This document shows positions 22,334 to 33,398 of a DNA stretch of 64,000 bases, in pieces. Every line of letters begins with the position of its first letter. Position 1 is the stretch's first letter. Location: assembly GCF_004193775.1 (NCBI RefSeq), contig NC_041007.1, positions 27,927,476 through 27,991,475 on the forward strand, read 5' to 3'. Both the position numbers and the translations under genes were made by a program. This DNA is from Glycine soja. Its lineage: Eukaryota > Streptophyta > Magnoliopsida > Fabales > Fabaceae. Below the pieces are notes generated by a model that was not told the DNA's origin, made no database searches, and saw only the letters and a list, made by a program, of their open reading frames with translations.

Positions 22334-22792
22334 CAAATCAAGTTGATCTGTGAATTACTTACAGATCAACTTGATCCATAAGTGTGCTGAAGACATGTTT
22401 TTAAAAATTGAAGGCCATTTTTTTACAATTTGAAGCTTTATTTCTTTTTTTACAATTTGAAGCTTTATTTATTTGAGTCATGACCAATCAAAAAAATATT
22501 TACAAACTAAAATCCATTTGAAAAAATAATTAATTTTATTTTATGTCTCTTTTGTTTATGTAAATTAAATATTATCCTAATGAATGTTCAGTTAAACGTA
22601 ACAGTGATACTATTTCAACGAAATTCAAATGAATTTGGAATCAAGTAATTTAAAAATAACACTTAAACGTTAACACTAATATTATAAACAAAAATAACTT
22701 TAAATATACAAAATGTTAAGTAAAAAACAAAAATGTGGTCAAGTACAAGAAATGTATATACATCGAATATCAATATGAAATGCGTAAAGAAA
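22334..22792. other. intergenic, with a perfect inverted repeat
   Basis: No gene is seen. Arms 22337-22351 and 22361-22375 (ATCAAGTTGATCTGT and its complement) form a 15-bp hairpin with a 9-nt loop immediately outside element A. Related ATCAAGTTGATCC palindromes recur at 25945-26010. Confidence 0.7.
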
Positions 22793-24868
22793 CTATAGTT
22801 GATCTATGCGGTGCCTACGTCGAGACCTCACGTACACAATGCGGTCCCGGGTGACACTTCGGGTAATCTTGAGGCATTCTTTGATGACCACATGTAATCT
22901 TGAGGCTAAGGTGACGCTCCAACCTCTCGGTGATCGCATCGCAAGCCTCCAATTAAATAGAAAATAAAAAAATTAGACAAATTAGTATTGAAAAATTGAA
23001 GTAAATGAAATTTCATACGTTTAACCATATAGTAACACTTACCACTGCATGTCTGGGCTCGTCGACATCAAACCTGGTTGGATCATCCAAGACCTAAGGG
23101 ATATCTGACTCTAGGACCTGAGGTGCATCTGCTGGAGGATCTGATGGCTATGCCACGATCATGAATGGATGAGAAATACAGAAGAACCAGTCAATGTAGT
23201 CTGGCGCACACTGACCTGACACAACACATAGATCACCTGCTGCTACCAGATGGTCTAAGTAGTGCGTCCATGTATCGTCTATGTCATCATATGACACCCA
23301 TGGATGGATATGGTGTGCATGAATGCACTGGAAGTAGCCGAACTGGCGCACAACCCTCTCCGGTCTATATCTGACAACAACAGGCCCCCAATGGACCTGT
23401 CTAGAGAAACACGAAATCGGATGAAAGTCTTCCACAGGTCGGTGCTCTGAATATGGCATCCAGCAGACATCTGGGATCCGTAGACGATCCAGGCGCTGCC
23501 TGTACGTAGCTGTAGACACCTTCTTCACAGTCTTCTTTGTCGTAATCCACCGACACGCACGTGGTGAAACCTCATCATAGTCCGAATCAGCATTGCACTC
23601 CGCAGCTGACAGAAAGTGCTCGTATATCCAACACTACAGGGTTTACATGAAAATCATACATGTTAACTAAATATACACTTATTAAAACATTATTGTAATT
23701 AAATTATGAAATACATGTTAATTACCTGTAACAAGGTGATGTAACCAGCAAGCTGTCGGCTGGTGCTGAGACTGGCATCATTAAGCTGATCGTACATATG
23801 GACGAGCCCAATAGCTCCCCATGCATACCGCCCAGCAAGAGTGAGGTCACGCAGGGCCTGTAAGTGTACGACATGAACAAGGGTTGCACTCTTATTAGCA
23901 AAGAGAGTGCAACCCAAAAGATGAAAAAGATAAGCGCGAGCGGCAGCTGTCCAGTGCTGCGTCTGACATCTGTTCTGGTATATGTCTTGCAGTCACTGCA
24001 TGCGTACGTATGGTTCGCCACATTGGCCTGTCTCGGCGATGGACACCTCTGGTGAGACCACAAGTAACTCAACCAAGAGCAGCACCGCCTCGTCGGTGCG
24101 TAGAGGCTGGAAGTCATGCAGTGTGCCCACAATCGATAGATGGAGAATAGTCTCGACATCATCCAGTGTGATCAAGATCTCCCCCACAGGAAGGTGGAAA
24201 CTAGAAGTCTCCCGGTGCCACCTCTCAACAAAGGAGGATATAAGTCCCGATCGCAGTGTCAATAGAACATGCGATCAAAGGACTTAATCCTGTCCCAACA
24301 ACCATGACCTCAATTGTAGGAATAGGCTTGCCTAAGAGATGCACCTTTCTCCCACGGAAGGATAACTTCAACTCAGGACGTTCCTGAATTGAAGTACAAA
24401 GGAACACAATTTGTTCAAAAAACGTGAATAAGTAATCAATAAATAAAAAAAGTTAAAGTTAACTAACTTTAATATTATGAATACCTGTCTAGACCATACG
24501 CTGGCCGCAACATGGTCAGCATACTCTGTAAGCACTGATGGGTCCCTGGGTCCACCAGGAAATCCCTCCGGCTCATCCCCAATATCCTGTGCATCGGTAT
24601 CCTGTGTGTTAGTCTCTGCACCGGCGACAACATCTACTATGGGCTCATTCCTAGATACAACAACCTTTGTCTATGGTACTGCAGGTGAGTCCGCAGGCAC
24701 AACATCGTCAATAATGACTGGTACCCGTCGCCTGCGTGCCGATGTGGTCGGCCTTCGACACTGGGGAGCACCATCAGTATCATCACCATCCCCTCCTCTC
24801 CCCAGACCTCTGGCAACAACCCTACCTAATGCATGACCTAATCCTCTAATCTTAACCATGATCTGCAA
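22793..24868 (-). pseudogene. plant mobile domain (PMD) protein pseudogene, four exons
   Basis: Exon 1 (24868-24485) starts MQIMVKIRGLGHALGRVV with an Arg-rich RRPTTSARRRR stretch and has an in-frame stop at 24671. It ends in an ACAG/GTATTC donor. Exon 2 (24383-23726) opens ERPELKLSFRGRKVHLLG, shifts frame near 24240, and carries the PMD core (SSFVERWHRETSSFHLPVGE, ITLDDVETILHL, WTAAARAYLFHLLGCTLFAN, GRYAWGAIGLVHMYDQL) with a stop near 23993. Exon 3 (23633-23043) has CWIYEHF, WGPVVVRYRPERVVRQFGY and DLCVVSGQCAPDYIDWFFCI. Exon 4 (about 22946-22793) shifts frame and ends VYVRSRRRHRIDQL. The family is annotated as aminotransferase-like/PMD or phosphatase-7-long-form-like; MAIN and MAIL1 are its host members, and many copies are transposon-borne. 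Several disruptions make it non-functional. Confidence 0.85.
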
Positions 24869-26257
24869 AATTTGAAATTTTGAAATTTTATGTCTGTGTG
24901 TAATTTTGCATCTTTGAAGAAGATTAAGTTGCTCATAGATACACGGCCTAATCCTTTAGTTGTGGAAGATGTCATAATTCACGTAAGCATTTAGCAATAA
25001 ATTTTTCACATGTATAAATAGTTTTGACATGAATGAATATGAATTAGAATCAAGAAATACATAAGTGTAGATATTTATATATTTTTAACATATTTAAATT
25101 GGATTGCACTTGTATTACATTTGTTATGCTAACATGCTTTCATGCAATATCATGTTTTGTTTAAAGTTAATTGTCTAATACAATGTTGATCAAAGTTGCT
25201 CTCTTTTATAGCTAGTTCCAAGCTACGTCTACTTTGCACATTGTATTGAATATGTTTCCATATTAAGACCATCGAATCAAACATTCAATATTTGATTTAG
25301 TTTCTATCCACCTTTGGCAGTTGGTTATTGTGTCAATATCTTAAATAGTTGCAAATTATAGCAAACACTATTGACTGACTTTGGTTATAGGATCTTCTCT
25401 TATCAACTTAGAGTTGTATGCTTTATTTGGTTTCTAGTAAATATGTTGTGCACCAATGGTATCTATCTGTTGGGACAAACTCTCAATATGTGGTTTAATT
25501 TATATGCACCTTTGCATATGTCATATTCAATTCAGTTCAATTTTTTTGCCCTAAATTTAGCATGTGTTGAAAAACCATTTCCTATAAACTCCATAATATG
25601 AATCTCAATATTTGGTTTAGTTTCTATACACCTTTGAATATGTGAGTTCAATTAAGTTTGATTATTGTGAATAACCCTATATTTAGCATGTGGTTTAGTG
25701 TTGGAACTTTCACTCAGCATTTTGATGGTGGAAAGGCTCAAACACAAGTGGGTGAAGTAGTTATGTGTTGTTTGTTAGGTTTCCTAAACTCATATCTAGT
25801 TAATTAAATAGCTCCTCAAGATCCAAGAAAGAAGAGTCAAAGACAAACATGGCAATTTTCAGACAATATTCAGCAAAGTAATTTTGATAACATACAAACA
25901 AAGATGGCAAGTGGTGTTTATTTCCTTCAATTAAATTTATACTTGCGGATCAAGTTGATCCACAAGTTATGCGGATCAACTTGATCCGCATGAAGCTCAT
26001 GGATTAACTTGATCAGCCAACTTGTGGATCAACCTAATCATCTACCTACTATGGATCATCTACCCTAATGCGGATTGTCTATCCTGATGCAGATCAACTA
26101 GGTTCCTAATGCAGATCAAATCGGTCCTAAGTTATCTCTACTGCGGATGACCTTAAGCATTCAACAATGGAAGCAATGGAAGAAGAAGAATGGAAGAAGG
26201 AAGCTTACCTCGATGAAGAACGGAAGAATGGAGCTCGCTGAAGAAGAAGAGGCACTC
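24869..26257. other. non-coding flank of the PMD pseudogene with ATCAAGTTGAT palindromes
   Basis: 24869-25930 is AT-rich without a recognised gene. 25945-26130 contains several GGATCAAGTTGATCC-type palindromes and half-sites, including a 21-bp near-palindrome at 25970-25990. 26155-26257 is purine-rich 'gaagaa' sequence that continues beyond the inserted solo LTR at 28197. Confidence 0.55.
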
Positions 26258-27186
26258 TGATGCAATCCTACCCCCAAGGGCATTGGATAGAAGACTCAAA
26301 GTAGATTGGGCAGAGATGCAAGAGAAGACCCTAGGGTTCTCATGAGCCTTAGGGAATATTTCAGGCCCATGGGCTAAGTATGAGCCCACTTATCTTTGTA
26401 CATATTAGATTAAGGTTTCATTATTTTTGGGCCTTGTATTTAGGGCTCCATAATGTAGGTAGGGTACCCTAGAAATATAAGGTTTTTCAGCCCTTGTATT
26501 TTAGGGCACCTAGACTAGTTTTGTAATTTCACATGCACTAAGTGAATATTTGATGTGTGTGGTTGGAAATAAATTTAATTGAATTGGTAGAAGCCCAATC
26601 CAATTAAATTTTAGAGGGGGAGGTGAGCATTTGCTTACCACACCCCATTTCCACATCATATACTCACACTTTGTGCATGTCCTTCATGCTTTATATGCCT
26701 TATGACACCTAAGCACACTTAGTGGAGAATCTTGGAATTGATCTTGGATTAGTGGGCTGAAACATAACTAGAATTCACTAATCATAATTAGTGAAATTTT
26801 GGCTCCATAAATTCAATTTCAAATTCAAGTGAAATTTGAATTGAAATTCAAATTTCCCTCCAATTTTGTGTGACACTTAAGCTATAAATAGAGGTCATGT
26901 GTGTGCATTTTTTTGGAACTTTGATCATTTGAATATTATACTTCAGATTTCAAAGCTCTTTTAGAGCACAAAATTTCGTACTCTTCTCTTCCTCTCCCTT
27001 CATTCATCTCCTTCTTCCTCCAAGCTCTTATCCATGGCCTCCTATGGTGGTGAGCTTCTTCTAGACTCATCTTCTCCTTGAAGTGGCGTCTCCTCTCTCT
27101 CTCTCTCTTCCTTCTCCATTTCGCTGCCATTCATCTTCCAAGAAGCAAAGGAATCCATTGATGAAGAAGATCCTAGGCCTACAAGC

Positions 27187-28172
27187 TGTGAATGTATGTA
27201 TACATGATTTTGATGATGTCAAAAGAAGAATCAAACAAGGCTCATTTTGCTTCAAGATTAATACAAGATTGTTTCAACAAACAAAGCCTTGATTTAAGAT
27301 TTCTTCAAGATCAAGCCTTGCCTCAAAATGAAAAGATTTCAAGTCATCCAAGGCACATGTAATCGATTACCAATACATGTAATCGATTACTAAGGCACAT
27401 GAAAGTGTGTAATCGATTACACATCATATGTAATCGATTACCAGAGACTCTGAACGTTGGGAATTCAAATTTAAATGAAGAGTCACAACTGTTCAAGAAA
27501 AATAACTGTGTAATCGATTACACTAATTTTGTAATCAATTACCAGAGAGGAGTTTCAAGGAATATCGCCAACAGTCACATCTTATCATTTGGATTTTGAA
27601 TGGCCATCAAAGGCCTATATATATGTGTGACTTGGGACAAAATTGAAGAGAGAGTTTTGCTTGGCAAAAATGTCTTATCCTCTCAAAAGACAGTGAGAGA
27701 GATTCCAAAAGAACTTCATTGTCAAATGCTCTCTCAAAAGAAATCCTTGGCCAAACACTTACAAAATCTATAAGGATTCTTACATGATCTTCATTGTAAT
27801 ATTCTTCTCTTGAAGAGAGAATTCTTCTTCCATTCTTCTTATTGAATGAGATTGGCTAAGAGACTGTGAGTCTCTTGTTGTAAAGCATCTGAACACAAGG
27901 GATGGGTTGTCCCTGTGTGGTTCAGACTTTGTAAAGGATTTTACAAAGATAGTGGAAATCTCAAGTGGGTTGCTTGAGTACTGGACGTAGGCACGGAAAA
28001 TGGCCAAACCAGTATAAAATTGTGTTTGCATTCTCTCTTCCCTTATCTTATTTATTTTGTTGCAATCAATTGTGTCTTGCATGTTTAAAGAACATTGTTA
28101 AATTGATTGTTGTTGCTTCTTCTGCATTCTAAGCCGATCCTCTTAAGATTATTGAGGCCACAAGGTCCAACA
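27187..28172 (+). mobile_element. solo LTR, family E (Sirevirus-like copia)
   Basis: This 986-bp LTR runs TGTGAATGTATG...GTCCAACA and is flanked by CAAGC at 27182-27186 and 28173-28177. A second copy with an adjoining polypurine tract is at 63232. It carries a TATA-like CCTATATATATG near 27615 and five or six GTAATCGATTAC palindromes at 27357-27545. The Sirevirus assignment rests on the multiple PPTs in the second copy and the palindrome cluster in the LTR. Confidence 0.85.
27357..27545. repeat. GTAATCGATTAC palindrome cluster
   Basis: Perfect or one-off copies of GTAATCGATTAC at about 27360, 27380, 27408, 27429, 27510 and 27532, in the upstream half of the LTR. Similar clusters lie at 35460-35690, 55387-55565 and 63393-63590. 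Confidence 0.9.
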
Positions 28173-28329
28173 CAAGCTCCAATGGAGTTTACATCACACT
28201 CCCAGGAAGATGGAGGAAGACGCGGGAGAAAGAAGTAGCAACACCAGCAGCTCGCGGGAGAAGGAAGAAGACGCGAATGAAGGTGGAAGAAGAAGAAGAA
28301 AAGCCTCGCGGGAGAGGAGAAAAGAAGTG

Positions 28330-28402
28330 CTAGGTGCACGAGATTTTTAAAAAAATAAGAAGGGCAATTTTGTCTTTTCTCTTTAAGTGATGGGTGCACC
28401 TA
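28330..28402. repeat. 12-bp inverted repeat, possible DNA-transposon terminus
   Basis: TGCTAGGTGCAC (about 28328-28339) and its perfect complement GTGCACCTAGCA (about 28391-28402) face each other across about 50 bp. GTGCACCTAGCA-type ends fit my impression of legume MULE termini. No partner end was found. Confidence 0.45.
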
Positions 28403-28723
28403 GCAACTCCCCGAGCTGTTGCTTCAACCTGAAGTAACCTTGCTTGCCCAGGTGAGCTCAGCTCACCCAGGCGAGCTGGTTACTTCACCCCTAAGCTATT
28501 TGGTAGCCCAGGCGACCTAGAGGCTAGCCTGGGCGAGCTAGGGTCCAGAAAACCCCCTGAAATGACCCTTTTGCCCCTCCCTTTTGGTATCTTTCATATT
28601 CTTGATTAAAAAATTAAATGATCATCTGTTTCACATTGTAACTGGCATTCAACACCATAAGTCAACTAACAAGGATCAAAAGATCAACAAACGATAGTCC
28701 TCGGATGAAATTAGGGTATGACA
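28403..28723 (-). mobile_element. gypsy LTR fragment (Tat/Ogre-like)
   Basis: On the minus strand it begins TGTCATACCCTAATTTCATC at 28723, a legume gypsy LTR start similar to family C. Toward 28440-28545 it has repeated GCCCAGGCGAGCT palindromic motifs. It is cut near 28403. No partner LTR is seen. Confidence 0.5.
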
Positions 28724-29043
28724 AATAGCAATACCAAAGTAGTGCCAGCCCCTTTAGCGATGTCACCCTTTTTTTGTATAATACACATGGTTGTACTATT
28801 CCTATTGGAACAAGTGGCACAATGTGATATTCAAAGTTAAATACCCAGTTGAGGGATATTAGTTATCAGGCTCATACAAATTATGTGTTTCATGATATTG
28901 AACATCAACAAAAAGAAACTATTCTTTCTCATCTTTAGTCAACTTGTGTGTTTTGTTATTCAGTTCTTAGCAATAATCTGCTCTGGCAATCTACTTTCAT
29001 GTTCAATGCCATCTTTATCATTTGGGCTATTTTATTAAGAACA
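28724..29043. other. unassigned sequence upstream of the riboswitch
   Basis: No protein family is recognised on either strand, and I found no THIC coding end here. Confidence 0.4.
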
Positions 29044-29166
29044 TGCACAAGGGATGCCTGAATATGCACGAGCTCTAGCTATTAAGCTAGGATGCTAGCA
29101 GATCAGGCTGTGATAGTCCCTTCGAACCTGATCAAGGTGATGCCTGCGCAGAGAGCCTGCATTTTC
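29044..29166 (+). ncRNA. TPP (thiamine pyrophosphate) riboswitch-like aptamer, orphan
   Basis: The stretch follows the eukaryotic TPP aptamer plan. P1: TGCA near 29044 pairs with TGCA at 29158-29161. P2: AAGGGA (29049-29054) pairs with TCCCTT (29117-29122). P3: GCCTGA (29056-29061) pairs with TCAGGC (29103-29108). A plant-like long P3a contains the hairpin CTAGCT/AGCTAG (29075-29090). The J3-2 signature CUGAGA appears as CTGTGA, one substitution. The 3' half reads CGAACCTGATC, then AAGGTGATGCCTGCGCAGAG, close to the conserved GAACCUGAUC...GAUAAUGCC.GCG.AGGGA. In plants this aptamer lies in the THIC 3' UTR and controls splicing and 3' processing by thiamine status. No THIC coding sequence is nearby, so this is probably a duplicated or captured UTR piece; the substitutions suggest decay. 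Confidence 0.8.
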
Positions 29167-31339
29167 CATGCTTCTATAGGATGATCATGTTATAAATGTG
29201 ATTAGGACTATAGCTAATCTGGGAAGCAACAGATACAACATGTTGGCCATGTCATTTGGTCACAGTTGTTGAACTGGAAGATTATACTATACTACATGAT
29301 CTGCATCAATAGTATACTACTGCTCTTAAAGTAAAAGATCTTATAAGTTGCAATGCAACATAAAATCCATCCTCACTTAATATATAAGAAGAGAAACACT
29401 AACAACACTTAATAATAAAGAATGAGGTATCTCTTTTGGAATCTCCCTTGAGAGAAACAAGCACATTTATAATCAAGCTATGCCTTAAGCAAGATTGAAT
29501 CTTATGGAGACTTAAGGGAAACAAAAGAAAAGTACAATGTTGCCAGCTTTTCTTTTTACGAAAGATAAAATTTCCACTAATAAAATTATAAGACTGAGTA
29601 CACACACTAATCCCACATATCAAAAATTGTATGAATATTGTACCTTATAATAAATTTATACTATGGGTTAACTTCCGGTAGTAATGCTGGATCCAAAGAC
29701 AAAATGTAGTTGACGTGATATTAAGTTTTTTGATTGAAAAAATGTTTATGGAGAAAGCTGGTTGTCCCCTCCCATGCTGAGATATGCTCACCAGTTGAAA
29801 TCTGATAATTGGTAAACATGGTCTCTGGAATGTTAATGAACAATATAAATTGGAAGGACTCTAATCTAATATTAACAAGATGGTTGATTTGAAAAAACGT
29901 TTGCTATAATATCCAGAATAATGGTATTCTTAAAAATGATGATCATGTTAACCAAAATATTCATTAGAACATTGTTAGTTGCCAATCTTTTAAGAGGGGA
30001 TTGGATTCCAATGATCATTTGTTAAGAAATTATCAGAAGTATTTTTTGTAATTTCCTGGGCATAAAGTTATGATAAACCAATCCAATTCCATGGTCATGC
30101 CAAAGCTCCAATTTAGTGTATTGAAATGAGTAAACTTCCATTTGAAATGAATAAAACATTTTTCAAAAAGATTACTTTCTTTTTTATGGTAGACTTTTGC
30201 ATAGATAAAAAATGTTGCTACTTTGTTTAATTTTATTACTCAACCTAGATACCCCTCCGCCTGATTTTTTTTCTTGCATAGATAGATACCTGTCTTAGAC
30301 ATAGGCACACATAGGTATCAAGCGGGACCCACATAGGTGTGTCTTTGCCTAAGTAAAGCATCATGCGATTGTTCTCTACAATTACATACATAGTCAATGG
30401 ATGGCAGTGCATCAGAAATATGAAATAGACAGAGTAAGTGTATCTGCTGAGTTTTGGTTTTACTTTATTTAACCTATCATCACGTATTCTTCTTTTATTA
30501 CCTCCTTAACCTACCTTGTTCTCACACGCCTTTGCACCTTTGGCACAGGTCTTACCTGACAAACTTACTCATAAGATAAACACACTTACACACACCATAT
30601 GTACTTGTTCCAGATTGAGATTGTCTACAGTTTTTAAAAAATCATACACAATCTCAACCATAAAAAATGTTTTGTTCTATAGCCAAAAACAAAAAACAAA
30701 AACTGTAAAACACCACTAAACAAACGTGAATCGTTGGATTGAGGACTAGTTTCATAGTTACATGATTCTCTCAATAATCTTGTATATTTTATATCGAGTT
30801 CAGAAATTATAAGATTAACTTGGTGGTTAAAGGAAAAAGAAAAGAGAGAGAGATCATGAGTTCAAATTACTTCCTCTAACATTTTAACAAAACTAAAAGT
30901 TAACATTTCCTGATAAAAAAATGTATATCAAGTTCACTAACGTATTGCATACCAGATACTTTTTAAAGGAGATCTTGTAATAATCATGTAAAAAGTGATG
31001 ACACTAGTTACTTACACCTTTATCACATACATCATCATCAAGGTACCTGGTAAAGGTATATGTAGTTAAGTACATAGTTTACAATACCTCTTTTGAAGAA
31101 TTCCTAGTATGTGTGGTAAAGGTATATTTGTAGGTACTTGCATGATTCTTACAAAACCTTTACTTCATACCCGGTAATTTTGGTTAGTTTCCTCACTCAA
31201 GCACACAAAGACTTTCCTTATTTCCTATTTCCAACCTTTACAACAACTGTGTTGTTGAGTCTTACCTACAATTCCTTGTCTGTTATCACATCACTTCACA
31301 CATGCACTCTTTCTTGCTTTCTTTCCCTCTTTTTTATAT
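29167..31339. other. 2.2 kb without recognised gene or repeat end
   Basis: AT-rich sequence with no supported ORF. It may contain the rest of the captured UTR and the body of a CACTA element whose tnp2 fragment begins at about 31340. No terminal repeats were found. Confidence 0.4.
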
Positions 31340-31616
31340 AATATTGTGATGCAGCCACAAACAGTCATCCAGAAAAGGTTTGTTGGTATCTGCCAATAAT
31401 ACCAAGGTTTAAGAGATTGTTTGCTAGTGCAGATGATGCAAAAAACCTTACATGGCATGCATATGGGAGAATAATTGATGGGTTGCTTTGACATCCAGCT
31501 GATTCTCCACAATGGAAGAAAATTGATCGCTTGTATCTAGAATTTGGATAGGATCCAAGAAATCTAAGGCTTGGTCTTGCTTCAGACTGAATGAATCCTT
31601 TTGGTAACTTGAGCAC
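31340..31616 (+). pseudogene. CACTA transposase (tnp2 family) fragment
   Basis: The plus frame reads CDAATNSHPEKVCWYLPIIP, RFKRLFASADDAKNLTWHAY, then HPADSPQWKKIDRLYLEFG, DPRNLRLGLASD and MNPFGNLS. This is the signature stretch of plant tnp2 transposases (WYLPIIPRFKRLF...PRNLRLGLATDGMNPFGN). Three in-frame stops break it. The reading ends exactly where the LTR of element B begins. Tnp2 cuts at CACTA ends in the nucleus; this copy cannot. Confidence 0.88.
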
Positions 31617-33225
31617 TGTTAGTTGTCTTATACGACTAACTTTTGTATAGAAAACATTTTCCAAAAATTGTATAGTTCCCCAATTTATGGTTATTTTTGT
31701 AGTAATTTGTAAATAAATCTTGTTTTATTGTTAAAGTTGTCTCTAGAATACTTTCCATTGGAATTAATGATAAAATTTGTGCAAATTTCAGGTTAAAAGA
31801 GGCTAACTAATGAAGTGGTAAAAGTGACAGTTGGGCTAAGCTCACCATTTCTGGGCTAAGCGCACATCCCACACTAAGCGCAGCTACAACGCGCAGAGAA
31901 TTTGGCACAACACCAATATCATGGCCGCGCGCTAAGCGCAAGATCAATGTGCTAAGTGCAGCGATTGTCATCAGCCAGGCTCAGCGCATGACTGACGCTA
32001 AGCTCAAATCCACTTTCTCACACTAAGCGCGAGTGTGGCTCTAAGCGCAACGTCGTGGGTTCAGAGCCTATTTAAAGCTGTTTTGTGCAGAATTAGGGTA
32101 ACAATCCAAAGAATCACCATCACACATAGAAGTCAGAGCACACCACAGTTCCTATTTCGAGAAAAGAGCTCTGGAGGCAGCAAGATGAGCAGCTTTTGAA
32201 GAGAGACCTAGGTTTTGTAATGAGAGAGAGATTAGTGAGTTGCAAAGTGATTGTGAGATGCTGAGAAGAGGAGGAGGGATCCCCCTTCTTGTGTAAGGAA
32301 CAATTATTCTCTACTCTTAATCTCAATTGTGTTAGGGTTTTTCTGTATGGCTGGCTAAACATTCTTGTTGAGAATTTCTAAGGAACAACTGATGTAATTA
32401 CTTTAATAACTAATTGATTGTGTTTTATGTGTTCAATGCTTCTTTCAATGCTTAATTTTTGCATGGTCTTGGTCTGATCACACATTTGTATGTTTAGTTA
32501 GGTGACTTTAGCATTGGGAAATGTATTGTTGCCTTAGAACTTGATAGAAGCAGGATTGAAACTTAGTCTTAAATGAGGGATCTACGGATTAAGTTTTAGT
32601 TTTCTTAATATGCTGTGATGATAATGTTGTTTAATCTAAGCCTAGTCCAACAAGAGGGATCTGAGGATGAAGCTTAGGTTAAATTAGTCTAAACTTACGT
32701 AAGCTGAGCCTAGTCTTAAATGAGGGATTTGCGGACGAAGCTTAGTTTAAATTAGTCTAAACCTACAAGGGCTGCTTAGGTTAAGCCTAGTCCAACAAGA
32801 GGGATCTGAGGATGAAGCTTGAGTTAAGCTAGCCTATTGAGGGATCGAGTTTTAGTACTTTAGGCTTCAACATAGAACACAAAAGCATGATTGATTAGAG
32901 AAATATCCTTATATGCATCAGCTTGTTTGTTAGAAAGACCCAATACTTTTACCTACTGTTGTCAATCTTACTTACTTGCATTTTTACTGTTTTTAGCTTC
33001 GACCTAGTTAATTCTATTCAAAACCAACAATTATCAATGTTTCTTTCAACAATGCCTTATTTCTGAATTTAACCCTATCTAATACTAGTTCCCTGAGTTC
33101 GATACTCGGATTCATCCGGTTTAATTTTAAATACTTGACGATCCGGTGCACTTTCCGGTGTTTCATTTCCCTTGAATATGATTGCTGAGAATTGGAGAAA
33201 AAGGAACCATATGGGAAAATGAACA
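31617..33225 (+). repeat. 5' LTR of element B
   Basis: 1609 bp from TGTTAGTTGTC to AATGAACA. GCTAAGCGC motifs cluster at 31830-32050. A unit with 'agggatctgaggatgaagctt' and similar text recurs at about 32577, 32650, 32725 and 32800, an internal tandem duplication. It matches the 3' LTR pieces at 41430-42086 and 62803-63103. Confidence 0.88.
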
Positions 33226-33234
33226 AAGTATTTA

Positions 33235-33252
33235 TGGCGCCATTGCCGGGGA
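33235..33252 (+). other. primer binding site of element B
   Basis: TGGCGCCATTGCCGGGGA, a tRNA-Asp-type PBS nine bases inside the 5' LTR, one base different from element A. Confidence 0.9.
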
Positions 33253-33398
33253 ACTAGATTCATTAGAAGAGTTTAGTTCAGTTTTACGACATTGCTTTTT
33301 ATCATTTTCTGTTGATTCATTGATTCTTTTGTGTATACCTTTGTTACTGTAAATTCATTGTTCTTTTGAATTGGATAATTGTTGCTCTGTTTTCTTGT

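Larger units (their letters stand above)
26258..28196 (+). mobile_element. solo LTR, family D, split by a nested LTR
   Basis: It starts TGATGCAATCC at 26258 and its last bases, GGAGTTTACATCA, resume after the nested insertion and end at 28196. Flanks CACTC at 26253-26257 and 28197-28201 are a perfect target duplication. It matches the copies at 11996 and 42087. A TATA box CTATAAATAGAG sits at about 26881-26892. Confidence 0.92.

Noticed and set aside
24477..24836. Plus-strand 119-codon frame over PMD exon 1
   Set aside because: It is the antisense shadow of the PMD first exon, which has GC-rich Arg codons.
27357..27545. Regularly repeated short palindromes resembling a CRISPR array
   Set aside because: The spacing is irregular, the sequence lies inside a plant LTR and the copies recur in several LTR families.
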